A stretch of 64,000 nucleotides of DNA, taken from Diphasiastrum complanatum (lineage: Eukaryota; Streptophyta; Lycopodiopsida; Lycopodiales; Lycopodiaceae). Below are positions 39,201 to 50,833 of the stretch, piece after piece. The notes below the pieces were generated by a model, which saw only the letters and a program-made list of their open reading frames with translations, ran no database searches and had not been told where the DNA came from. The first letter of the stretch is position 1. Every line of letters begins with the position of its first letter. The stretch covers positions 54,157,539 through 54,221,538 of the forward strand of contig CM055100.1 in assembly GCA_029204225.1 (NCBI GenBank), given 5' to 3'. The translations under genes were made by a program, and so were the position numbers.

Positions 39201-40367
39201 TCTATGTCAATAATTTTTCACCAAGCTTAAAAATTAGACATCTGGAGATTCACAAAGATCCCAACCATGTATGAACACTCAAATATGGACTCCTCCATAT
39301 TCGAGACTCCCAATGGGATCACAACTTGACCCTCACACTCTCACAAAGAAAGTTGAATAGAACTTATTTGAGTTTCATATATATAATGTCAAAAATTTTC
39401 TCAAAAAATTGAATTCATTCACCCCTATTGGACTCCACCAAGTTGGAATGAAATTCAAATTTTCACATATGTGCTACTTCTCTCTCACTAAGATATGTGC
39501 TTACAAAGAGCTAATGCCACTTAACAAGATTTGATCACAATGAAGAAGACAATATTTCCACCAAAGTCAAGAATTGAGTTACTAGTTCTTGCCCTCTACA
39601 AGGGAAGGATCTCTTGAAAATTTTGGATCAACCACAACACATATGCCTCAATCACATTTATGAATATAATTAAAGTAAAAAACACACTCACACACTTGAG
39701 TAGGGGTGAACAATGTGACTTGGATCTCAAATTTTTCTCCTAGTACTTGCCAACAATTCTTATCACCTTGTATTGGTAGATTTTGCCTTTATGAGTGTTT
39801 GTGCTTTAGAAATTCACTAAGATTTCACTTGGAGGACTGATCCAAGAGCGTCTTCTAGCATTTAGATGCTTCTAGACTTGGCCCTTTCACTCTTGAACAA
39901 ATCTAGAATGAAGGTATAATGGATTTCAATCTCTCCCCTTGTAAATCACTCCTTAATCTTTGGTTTATAGCACTCTTTCTCTCTCAAATTCAATGTACAC
40001 TCAAAAAATCATAGAATCAGCTTTAATGTATTGTAATCAAGCTTCAAATCAACTATATTATCGATCTAAACCAAGAACAAATCAATTGAATAGAAACAAT
40101 GGAAGTGAAAGCTTGAAAAATGCACTATATTGACTCAAATCGGGTGTATGAAGCTCAAAATGCACCAAACTGAATTTTGCTGTCAAAAATAGGTTCTGTA
40201 TGGCCCCACATGTGTGGAAAGTACACTTGCAGCCCACAGCAAGATTTGGTACAAATATAATGGTTCTAGCTATCCATTCAAACTCGCTACCTCAATATTA
40301 GCTTGTTTCCAAATACTTGCCAATTTGGGTATTGTTTAGATCAATGCCTTAAATGCACTTGTACTTG

Positions 40368-40735
40368 GCTCTGATACCATGTCAAAGTACAACAAAAAAG
40401 GACCAAAAATGGATCTAAATCAGATCCACAAGTGTGATTGGGTGTTAGATTAGATCAACCTATCAATCTACACAATATTAGATAGCATTTAGATCACATC
40501 TACATCAAGAAATCTAACAAGAACAATCATTATTGATCAAAACTTGCACTTGCTTGTTTCACACGTGTGAAAGCCTGTCAGAGTATGGAAAACAAGCTGA
40601 GAATAAAGTATACTAAGCTTAGAACCCAATCAATGCATAAAAACACAAGACAAATAGAGAGAAAACACTAGAATTAGCTCCAAAACCAAGATTTAGCTTC
40701 CATTGTTAATTATGGCCAAATGAGCCACCATATAT
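40368..40735 (-). repeat. Minus-strand copia LTR with primer-binding site
   Basis: GCTCTGATACCA at 40368-40379 is the minus-strand tRNA-Met primer site, and TGTCAAAG from 40380 is the LTR end. 40380-40735 matches the reverse complement of 43567-43920 over its whole length with scattered differences, giving a 355-bp inverted repeat pair. Confidence 0.85.
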
Positions 40736-41176
40736 ACACAAGAGCTGATGCTTACTCGGCTGATTTGGCATGTGTGATAGTGCATACTCATCAAAGGATC
40801 CACCAATAATCATCAATATAGCACATGGACCAAGTTTCCTAACTTATAGCCACCTCCCTTGATTTTAGGCAATTTTTCTAATTTATAGAAACTTGCACAA
40901 ATATCTACTACAAGTTGGATATTACCTACTACTGATGTTTTCACACATGTGGGCAGTCCTACACACGTGTGATATCACTCCTACCCATGTGAAATAGCTC
41001 TTCCTACCAATAAAATGATGCCAAGTGGCATATAGCTAGAAAAATAGATTTTTTCCATTTTAGCCCTAGATCTTAAATGAAATGGTATGTACAACCTATA
41101 CGACTCATCTAAATGATAAAATGACTTTATTTCACACATGGGAACAGGCTCCACACATGTCTAATGATGATATGTA

Positions 41177-41992
41177 CTAGTCATAATGGTATTTACAAGA
41201 TTTGATCAAGTTAGCTTTTGCCAATTTTAACAAAAGAGAACACTTTAGCTTGGCTTTGTTCTTTTGCTTCCCTTTGGAGGTAGATCCTCCATCCTTTGCC
41301 TTGGCCTCCTTGCCTTGGAACTTCTTGAATGGATGATTCTTCTTCTTGCCTTTTGATGTGAAGTTTGCTTTCTCATCACCATTATGTAGTGACAAAGACC
41401 CCATTCTTGTTTTGAGGTGTAGAATCCTACTCTCCTCGGCCACAAAAACATTATGAAACTTATCAATTGAAGGAAGTTGGTCTTGAATAGCAAAAGATTG
41501 AACTATATTAGAGAACTCATCACCTAATCCATTCAAAATTACTTGTACTAGTTCATTGTCTTGGATCTTCTCTCCTATAGATCCCAATTCTTTGTTCAAA
41601 GATTTTATCCTTAGGACATACTCTTGTCCATTTTCTCCACTTCCCCTCATGCTTTGCAAGATCAAGTTTCTTAGCATAAGCACTCTGGAAGTGTTAGGAT
41701 TCATAAATGTTCTTTAGTGAATCCCAAGCCTCTTTTGATGAGGCACAAGAAGCCACCTCCTTCAGAGGTCATTGCTTACATTCAACTTTAAGCAATGCAA
41801 GGCTAATCTAGACCTCTTCTTGTATTTTAGTTGGTCTTGGGTAGCTTGAGGCTCTTCTTGAACTCTTAAAACAATATCAAAGAGGTCATGGATCACAAGT
41901 GGTGATTCCATCCTCACTTTTCAAATGGAATAGTTTGTGGAAGTTAGTTTCTCACTAGATTCTAGCAAATATCCACCCATGGATGACATTGT
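41177..41992 (-). pseudogene. Copia gag on the minus strand
   Basis: The minus-strand ATG is at 41992 (MSSMGGYLLESSEKLTSTNY). A stop takes the place of the Trp of the conserved NYSIW motif, and VRMESPLVIHDLFDIV follows. After frame changes near 41700-41770 comes the UBN2-type core (LRNLILQSMRGSGENGQEY, then IQDNELVQVILNGLGDEF), followed by a lysine-rich tail. Homology to a Gag ends at the beginning of the zinc knuckle (KCS, then CTTTTGT at 41230-41236). The continuation of this protein appears to be at 43921 on the other strand. Confidence 0.8.
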
Positions 41993-43566
41993 GAATGAAA
42001 GCCTATGAGATGCACAAAGATCTCTTGATAATAAGTGATCTAAGATAGATTTTTAGCTTTCAAAGAAGCTTCTAATCTCGGCCCAATCAACGTAGTTCAA
42101 CTTGGATAATGGTATAATAGATCTACTTCAAATATCCTAGCAAATCACTCCTCCAAAAAATTGATTCTAGTACAATTTTGTTTGATATTTCACACACACT
42201 TAAGATTTGAACAAATCAACCTTATAGATCTGATCTAATGCTTCAAAATGAATTGCTTCAATGAATCAAAACACTATTTGATCATTAGCATTCAATGGAT
42301 TGAACTAGATCTAGACAATGCAACAAAAACGAAATGCAATGCTACTCAAGAATCCAAATTTTCTATTTCCAATAGCATTGTTTTCCACTCCCACTAATCA
42401 TAATGGAGAGTAAGAGAAAAATACAACACAAATTGCCAACAACTCAAGTTCCATTTTGAGTTTAAGAGTCATATTATCGAGATTTATCTTTTGTCTTCGG
42501 TCAGGGTTCTTCGAAGGTTGAAATAGAAAAACAAGTTAAAAGAGTCTCGAGATGATTGACAACAAGCTTTACTCATTATTTAAGGCCAATACATGAAGTG
42601 AAGACAAAACCACCAAATGCTCAAAGAAATTAGCTTACTCTAAAGCTCTCCAAGCACTCACTTAAAGAGGGGATCACGGTAGCTCTCATATATATACAAA
42701 AAGATGATGGTGCACCCTCTCTACCATGAGCCATTACCTTCCATATGTTACTCCTTGATTACATGAATCGTGCTCCTTGATTGAAAGCTTGATTTGAGCT
42801 ACCTCTTGACTTTTCATTGACTTTTGATTCAAAGCATAATAGGTGAAAATAAAGCTGTATAAAGTCTTACAGTAAAGAGAGTACCATAAAGCGAAGCAAG
42901 TTTTAGGAAACCCAACTGTTACCTGCCACCATCCCACAAAACACAACTGCACGAGTTAGTTACGTGAGGAAGATAGGTGTCATAGTTGATCATCAGTTGT
43001 TATCCATGTCCGAAACAAGATTCACTACCTTATCAGCTTGATTGCAATTAAAAATAATACTCCAATCTTCCCAATCATAAAATTCAAAGTTAGCAATACA
43101 TCCTGCCCTATAACAAAATTCGTATAAGGGCAAATGCCATACCGATCAGTACAAGAGCAAAAGGAATGTATTAGATTCATATTAGCATACTACACATAAG
43201 AAGCTATCCTGTTATACACAGATGAAATGAGACCTGGCTTCGGCATTAGTGCTAGGTACTAGGGCAGATCCGGTGCCATGCTAGCCCCAGGAACTCCCAT
43301 GAGAATCGATGGGAGTCGAAGCACCTTATGGCTTGGGCAAATCCATGCCATACAAGCACGTCAAGGCCAAGCTCTTCCTAAATCCATAGCATGCTAACAA
43401 AATGCCACCTCATATAGCTTCATACCTAGATGCGAGGCGAAGAGATTTCCTGCGAGCTACCCATCTCCAACTACTTTAAGCGAAAATCTCCTTATGTACT
43501 AATGATTTCAAACCAAGAATACCAGATTAATAAAAGTGCATTTTCATTATAAGAGTATCATAGTTT
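41993..43566. other. Segment without recognised genes inside the inverted interval
   Basis: Likely element leader next to gag (42000-42370), then unassigned AT-rich DNA. No primer site or LTR copy is seen next to the leader. Confidence 0.4.
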
Positions 43567-43920
43567 TATATGGTGGCTCATTTGGCCATAATTGACAATG
43601 GAAGCTAAATCTTGGTTTTGGAGCTAAATCTAGTGTTTTCTCTCTATTTGTCTTTGTTTTTATGCATTGATTGGGTTCTAAGCTTAGTATACTTTATTCT
43701 CAGCTTGCTGTCTGTACTTTGACAGGTTTTTACATGTGTGAAACCAGCAAGTACAAGTTTTGATCAATAATGATTGTTCTTGTTAGATTTCTTGATGTAG
43801 ATGTGATCTAAATGCTATCTAATCTTGTGTAGATTGATAGGTTGATCTAATCTAACACCCAATCACACTTGTGGATCTGATTTAGATCCATTCTTGGTTC
43901 TTTTTTGCTGTACTTTGACA
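43567..43920 (+). repeat. Plus-strand copia LTR copy
   Basis: Inverted partner of 40380-40735, ending CTGTACTTTGACA. Instead of a primer site it is joined directly to zinc-knuckle coding sequence at 43921. Confidence 0.85.
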
Positions 43921-44857
43921 CTTTTGTGGGAAGAAAGGACACGAATGTTATAAGAAGAAGAATGCACAAAGGGAGTGAAGATCAAGACAATCTTGCACAA
44001 GGGAAGGAGGAAGAGGATGGCTTCAACACATCCTTGATGGTAGCATCTACACCAAGATCAAGCCAAGAGACATGGTGGATTGATAGTGGGGCTATCTCCC
44101 ACATGTCATTCAACAAGAAGTCAATCTACACTGCTAGTGATCAAGAATGTAAGATAGATGGCGTAGGATCTATTCCATTATGCTTAGGATCGTCTAAGAG
44201 GATATATCTTGATAATGTTTTGTATATTCCATCCATTACAAAAAACTTGCTTAGTGTTGGTCAACTAATGGACAATGGACTATATGTACATAAGAATGGA
44301 GTGTGTTCCATCTTGAAAAGTGAGAAGTGCATAGCTAGTAGCATTAAGCAAGGAAGGCTTTTTAAGTTGGATGCTAATGTGGCCATTGAAAGTGTGAATA
44401 TGGTTTGGGAGGAGTTGACTCAAGTGGAGCTTTGGCACAAAAGATTAGGCCATCCAAATCTTCAAGCAATGGAATTCATGGCATCAAAGGAGCTAGCCCT
44501 CGGCCTACCAAAATCTTCCAAGAAGTGTGGCAAAGTGTGTGAGGCTTGTGGTCTTGCAAAGTCACACAAGACTTCCTACAAGAGATCTTTGACAAGATCT
44601 ACCTCACCTTTGGATCTTATTCATTAGATGTACATGCTCCTTCTCATGAAAGTAATGGAGGTGCCTTAATGTATGTGACTTTCATAGATGATTGTACTAG
44701 ATTCACTTGGATTGAATCATTGTCTAAGAAAAGCCTTGTATATGAAGCTTTTGTAAAGTTTAAGTCTCTAGTGGAAAAGCAACTTAGTTCTTGCATTAAA
44801 GTTCTAAGATGTGATAATGGAGGAAAATATATCTCCAACAAGATGATGCTTTTGTGA
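43921..44857 (+). pseudogene. Copia zinc knuckle, protease and integrase
   Basis: Starts within the Gag zinc knuckle (FCGKKGHECYKKK; the first Cys is missing at the junction). Protease follows (TWWIDSGAISHMSFNK, about 44070), then pre-integrase (LYIPSITKNLLSVGQL and LWHKRLGHPNLQAMEF, to about 44470). The zinc-binding and core integrase comes last (CEACGLAKSHKTS, YVTFIDDCTRFTW, VLRCDNGGKY), ending near 44857. A frameshift lies near 44600. Reverse transcriptase and RNase H are missing. Confidence 0.88.
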
Positions 44858-44880
44858 GATCAATGACATTAAGAGAGAGC

Positions 44881-45189
44881 TCACTTGTGTTTTGGTGAGG
44901 ACTTGTTGATGTCTAAGCCTTCGAAAAGGATGTTGTAGAACATGTTCGAGATAGATCTCATATGAGGATGTCCTAGGCGTTGATGCCATATGATATTCTT
45001 GTCTGATGAAGGTGTAGACGAAGATTTTTCTTCATAAGTAAGTGCACATGCATGACTTAATGTATAGAGATGACCATCTCTATACCCTTTGACCAGAACA
45101 TTCAAGTTGTTTTCTAGAATGAGGCATTGATTTGCGTCAAATGTGATAGTGTAGCCTCGATCAACAATATACCTAGCCTCAATGCCCAT
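44881..45189 (-). pseudogene. Copia pre-integrase fragment, minus strand
   Basis: Minus-strand frame gives YTITFDANQCLILENNLNVL, GYRDGHLYTLSHACAL and IIWHQRLGHPHMRSISNMF, the segment just before integrase. It belongs to a different copia lineage from the plus-strand piece it abuts. Confidence 0.8.
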
Positions 45190-46420
45190 TACTACTCATT
45201 GTAATTCTCTACTCATTACATGGCGAGGTAGCATTTCCCATAGTACTTGACATGATTTCATAAAGCTTATTGCTGCTTGTGGGAATTATTTTGAGCATCT
45301 CGAGAATTTAGCAACACCAGTATATATAGCCTCAACCTTATACTGGCATATAGCCTCGACCCTTTGTAACTTCCAAATGGTAGTTATGTGCACAACTTCA
45401 CTCTCATGCACTAGAAGTACACTATTGTTTGACCCGAACTTTAGTCACAATTGCCCATGTATACACTAGAGTTATCCTAAGCTAACTCAAGTGCCTCCTA
45501 GACTTCATTCATGTTTTTATTTAACCTTTGATTAGAGGCTAATTTACTTCACTTAATTAGGGATATAGCATCTCCACTCACTACTTTCACTATTCCTAGC
45601 CTTCTTAGACTCTCTCCACCTTATTGAAACATTCTAGCATATACTTGGGTCTTTCCCAAAGTCGTTGGAAGATTTTCTCACACACATTTTTAGACACCAT
45701 TTTATAATTACATGCACCAAACACACAATTTTCACATATTCCAATGTGATTTCTCTGTCTTAGCACATCTCTTAATATCCCCATACAAAATGTTCTCCAT
45801 ACATAAACAATTCTTCTCCTACGAGCATCCTCACAAGCACAAGATCATGCATGGCGAACGCTGGCAAGCAATAATCAAGGTTTTCTATAATCACAAGCAA
45901 CACAATATTCTGAAGCATAGAGAATCAAATACATGCTGGGCAACATTAGATTTACTTGCTACTTTGGCCAACAATGAATGACCTCCCAAATGCAGGATAT
46001 TTGAGGTGAATGTCTTAGAGGAGGTCTTAAGAACACTGCTCTCACACATCTTCTACAGTAAAACATAATATCATAAATATGTACTACCTCAGGGTGAAAG
46101 ACCCAGGTTCAATCAACTACTAGTTTTCTTCAACCGCCGCTTGTCTAGTCTTTATTAGTTTGCTTCAAGTAAACATATCCGATCAAAATAGCTTACATGT
46201 ATTAAAAGGAAACTGAAAGCCTTACAAGGTTCCAGCTTACTCATCTCATGATTTGGAAGCAGGCAAAAAGGTTTCCATGGATTAAGCGCTCTGAATCTGA
46301 TATGCAATCTCTGCTGTATGCAATAAGCTTGGAACTTGGAAGGAAAGGCTCCGATCACTGAATCTTAATAATAAGAGGCAAAACTTACAACAACTACTAA
46401 TCATTCTTCTGATCGCAGAT
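45190..46420. other. Intergenic; 3' flank of the phytocyanin gene
   Basis: No recognised coding sequence. The last few hundred bases should include the phytocyanin 3' untranslated region. Confidence 0.45.
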
Positions 46421-46866
46421 CTATAGAAGCGCTCCCATTGAAGCTGCGGCAGAGAAGAAGAATAAACAAATCAGATTGAACAATTGAGGACCTTTTGGAG
46501 GGTGGGCGCCCCTGCTAGTGCTGGGTACCGAACCGGGTGGCGGAGGTGGCGGCAGCTGAAAGCCATTGTTTAAATCAGGGGACTGATTCTCATCATCGCC
46601 AGCACTTGGTGGCGAAGTGGGTGGCAGTCCTTGGCCGTAAGCTACAGTGATTGGGAAGCGCATCCCTTCTAGACAGTGGCTGCCGTCGTAAGCAGTGCAG
46701 AGAAAGTAGGTTGTACCGGTGCTGGTGAGAGGAACGACCGATTGTGTAGAGCCTTCGGAGGACCAGTATAGGACGGTGGTGTCGTTGTTATCAGTAGAAT
46801 CACACGACAAATACGTATCAAAGGAGTTGGACTGCTCCACAGTATGGTTGGCTGCATAGTTGAAGA
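46421..46866 (-). CDS. Phytocyanin exon 2
   Basis: Starts after TGTGTGCAG. Holds the copper ligands, the Pro-rich linker and the hydrophobic C-terminus. The stop is at 46423-46421. Confidence 0.9.
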
Positions 46867-47256
46867 CTGCACACAGAAGTAATGCCATATCCACATCATG
46901 GGCAGGAAAAGAATTTACAGAGTAGGTTGAGGAACAGAATGGGGACGTAAAGCTTGAAATGTTGATTACTGACTTGGCTACTGGGGGCTAAACACAAAAG
47001 CAGAATGAAATCGATTCAGAAACTGACCAAGAGTATCGCCAAGCGAGAACGTTTTGTTAGAAGCCCACTCCGTATAGTTAATGGGATTTGTGAATTTGGC
47101 AACCCAGCCTATGTCGTCTCCAACTATGTACGTATTATAAGCCTCGCATGAATTAAGCTCGGAGATCAATAAGGCCATCCACAGAATCCACCGTCGCATC
47201 AAAGCTGCTCCCCGATTGCCATTCTGCATTTCGGTAATTGGTTTTACGTAGGACAT
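46421..47256 (-). CDS. Phytocyanin (blue copper domain, GPI-anchored type), 2 exons
   Basis: Small secreted cupredoxin of the plant cell surface. Exon 1 (47256-47028) and exon 2 (46866-46421) splice through a 161-bp GT-AG intron at the usual phytocyanin site, giving GDTLVFNYAANHTVEQ. A signal peptide is visible in MRRWILWMALLISELNSCEA. That Met is residue 20 of the longest frame, so translation may start at 47199 instead of 47256. The copper ligands are His of ANHTVEQ, Cys of TYFLC, His of GSHC and Met of LEGM, so this is a uclacyanin-like (Met-ligand) domain, not a ligand-less early nodulin-like protein. Cys of YLSCDS and of HCLEG would form the disulfide. The domain is followed by a Pro-rich linker (QLPPPPPPGS) and a hydrophobic tail (LICLFFFSAAASMGALL) typical of GPI attachment. 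The loop between the Cys and His ligands is two residues longer than usual. Confidence 0.9.
47028..47256 (-). CDS. Phytocyanin exon 1
   Basis: Signal peptide and the first strands of the cupredoxin (YIVGDDIGWVAKF, YTEWASNKTFSLGDTL). Ends after the first base of a Val codon; the donor is GTCAGT. Confidence 0.88.
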
Positions 47257-47908
47257 TGTGTTAGTTTCTTAGACGGATCCACTCGTATCGCAACAATACA
47301 AACCTGAACTGAAATCTTCGCAGATCCGTCTCTCTGTTCACAAGAAAGGGTCATCAATTGAGACGCAATTTAATTTTCCACAACAGGCCAGCACGCTTTA
47401 TTTGGCCGTCCAGGGTACTTTCATTCAGTCAGGACCCATGATATGTTCCTGGCATCGATCCTCAGTGATCTCTTTGCGTCTCTGTCACTCTTTTGAAGAG
47501 CTAGATGTAGGGAGTAACAGAAGATGCAAGCATAAATAGCAGTACTATAGGAGCTACATGATACTGCCTTGAACCGTCATCATCTCTGAACACTGGAGTC
47601 TCAACTCCCAATTGATTCCTTAGCATCTCCGTTTCCTCAACCATTATTTGTTGGCAAATTGTAATTAGAAAAATTGCAGAAAATCAAGTCGATATTGCAA
47701 TGTACGACTACCATATTCTTAAGCAGTATTTCCCCACACCTGCTGCACGGGGCGTAGGTACGCTTGGCCAGCCCAACAGCATCGATTACCGTCCATCACA
47801 GCGATCTACCAACAACGAACTGGGCCCGTCCACTTACCTTCCCAACAGCGACGTCATACTTTCCTACCACCTGCACCAACGCAACACCTGCACCAACGCA
47901 ACACTCCA

Positions 47909-47911
<3 letters not shown>

Positions 47912-47943
<32 letters not shown>
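47912..47943 (+). repeat. (CT)n microsatellite
   Basis: About 16 CT units followed by a C/T-rich tract, upstream of the phytocyanin gene. Confidence 0.9.
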
Positions 47944-47946
<3 letters not shown>

Positions 47947-48239
47947 GTTTTGCCCCCTTTCCTTTCCTTTCTTTTCCTTTCGCTTTTCCTTTTCCTTTTC
48001 GTTTCGGACTTTCTCCTCCATTATTCGAAAACCTACTTTTAGGCTTTAAATGAGCGATTATATCACAATTTGCATCGAGCCACTTTGGCAGTCACCTCTA
48101 TGAACACTTTCCTTCACTTTTACTCCACAACTCAAGTTCCATATAAGTGTCTTTTATTTTCAAAATTTTCATAAGAATCTCAACATTAACTAGATCTGTG
48201 GCCTCCTCTCTCCTCGAGATACTGCCTCTTCATCATTGC

Positions 48240-48242
<3 letters not shown>

Positions 48243-48318
<76 letters not shown>
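48243..48318 (+). repeat. Compound (CT)22-(CA)16 microsatellite
   Basis: CT repeats to about 48286 run directly into CA repeats to 48318. Confidence 0.9.
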
Positions 48319-48319
<1 letters not shown>

Positions 48320-50349
48320 TTTAGATGATGCAATCTCTTTTTAACTACATATTATCTTTTTTAAGAAACAATTTTTTTACTTTTTCTAACCATGATCTCT
48401 TTTTTGAACTTTTTTATTGTAGTGGGGCCATACTATGTTTTTGAGATTTCTTTAAGGCCATAATGTGCTTTAGAAATTTCTTTATGATCAGTAGGCGCCT
48501 TGTAATTCTTGATAGCATCTCTAAAAAATATGAACAAATAAAGGTTCGATGGGCAAAATTCATCTACCTAGTCATGCTTGCAAGGCACATAGTACTAGTT
48601 TGAAGACCTCAATTCTATAACTTCATTAGGTGCCATTTTTTTTTGTAGAGCTGAAATCTTCTATGCATAAGATGTCGCAGCAAACCTTCTGTGTGACTAG
48701 TAACATTGAAATAAATTTGATAATGAATATGGGACCTTTGAGAACTTCCAACTCCCTTTTATTAAGCAATAATTACAAGATTGGCATCCCATTAAGGCAC
48801 CTTAGCCTTGTCCAAAGCTAAATCCCATCGATAGAATTTGACATCAATCTGGTTCTTTGTGACTTGAAACTCCATTTAAATGGCCTTTCATTGATAACTT
48901 GCACCTTTGGTTCTCTTTGGTTGCACGAGTGTGGTGGAATTTGTATAATGCGAGAAGTCATCTTTAAGTATACTCACTATTTGCTTTGAGAGTAAATAGA
49001 TGATAGTTAAAAATGACTTCATAGTCATAGGTGCCTTCTAGTGGCTCTTGAGGTGGCCATCAAAGATCTACTCTTTAAACAATATGAACACCAACATTTA
49101 CTCCGTCTGTGATGTTGCCACCTTCATACCCATTGAGCTAAGATGGTCACATGATTGTAATTGTTTGGCTATCTAGAGAAAAACTTCATATTTTTAACTA
49201 TCGACCATAACCAGTACTTCAATCCAATTTACTAAATTGGTATAAGTGCGATCTTTGACAACAATTCTCTTCCATTGTCTCTTATATTCAAATTCATCAT
49301 CTAAATATTCTATATGTGAACTTGACGCCATCTGACATTGATCTTTGATGGCCGTGGCCATGCCACCCTTGTTTGTGGATTGATCTTGATTGTCATATGG
49401 ACCCTATTTTTCAGGGCAATCCTTATTTGTCCGCAATTATAAAGTGATTGCAATGCTTGTAACTAAGGTCTTCCTAACAAGACATATATGAATGTGATGA
49501 TTCGAGTAGGCTCATCACAATATAATTTTATAACAAATCAAACACCAATAAGTTTGACTTGTATATCATTTGTTTCACATTGGATTAGTATTGCGACTTG
49601 ATTGTTGTTTAAGTGCCACTAGCTTACAATTTTTACTCCATCAAGACATTAAAAAAGAAACAACTAAACATATGACAAAATGTTCAAATAAATGAAGCAT
49701 GACTATTAAAGTCACCCTTGGTTTCTCTAGTGCTAATGGCACATGCTCACTGTTGAGTTTTAAGTCTTGTCCTTCATATAACAATCCTCACCCCTTTGAG
49801 CAAATGTTCTTCCATGCTCTCAAACAGCTCTCTCTAGTTTGTACATTGAATTGTTAGTGCCTTAGTCACAATAGATTATAGGCTCAACAACCCTTTTTAT
49901 TATATCTTGCAATGCTCATGCCACACTTTGAGAGTAGAGTTACATATTTTTTATTGTCTTACAATAGTTGATAGTTTCTTTTCCTCACTTCAATACTTCT
50001 TGTTCTTTTTTAAGTTGCCTTCACTAACAAAATGTAATATAGAATGAGATTGTGCTCCTTGTGTAGGGCTATTTGTTATCTTTTTGCCTCTATCACACTC
50101 ATTGTATGGCTGTTCTTTGATTGATAATTCCTCTTCTATGATCAGCTTCACAACTAGCATCGTCTCAAGCAAAGTATCCAACCAGCTCGTGTCCTCACTT
50201 TGGTAGTACAACCATTTCTCACCATCTCTACTAAAAACAATAGTGTCCTTGGCATTTCCAAATCATCGATCCACTCTTCAATCCACTCTCCTACTAGTAA
50301 TTTCTTAGATTTTTTTCACATCACATGTACATCAGCATTTTCGTAATCT
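48319..50349. other. No gene recognised
   Basis: AT-rich DNA with only short open frames and no motif I can assign. It may be very old transposon sequence. Confidence 0.4.
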
Positions 50350-50428
50350 TTCATCTATTTGATGTGAAGGTTTCACACGTGTGAAGACCCACCCAACACG
50401 TGTGAAACCTTCACATCAAATAGATGAA
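50350..50428. repeat. Perfect 33-bp inverted repeat containing TCACACGTGTGA
   Basis: Bases 50350-50382 and 50396-50428 are exact reverse complements around a 13-base loop. Each arm contains the 12-base palindrome TCACACGTGTGA or its core, so the structure is a palindrome within a palindrome. Confidence 0.9.
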
Positions 50429-50833
50429 GGCAAGAGCAAGAGCAATTTCATGCATAATGAATCTACATTCAAATGGCACTCAAAGCAATCAAAGTACATG
50501 AAAAAACTAAGTTCTCAACATGCTTTTGAGAAAAATAGCCTACTCTCGAGTAGAGAGAGAAAGTGAGTGAGCCCTCAAGTAGAGAGAGAGAGAGAGTATG
50601 AGAAAAAACATGTGTATCAGATAGATTGCTTCGCCTACCCTCCACACGTGGGAACATGCTCCACACATGTGAGATTTACATATGTACATGCAAATATAAA
50701 CTTATCAAGCTAGATTTTTCAATATTTTCACACTCCTCAAAATTTAGCTCGATTACTATGCTAGTTTCCTCCAAAACTTAAGTAGCTAAGAACATTCTCA
50801 GGTAGATACTTTGGCATGAAATTGATGAGAAAA

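Noticed and set aside
47700-48053. 117-codon frame ending in SL repeats and a Phe/Pro tract
   Set aside because: Low-complexity CT-rich DNA; no conserved motif and no splice context.
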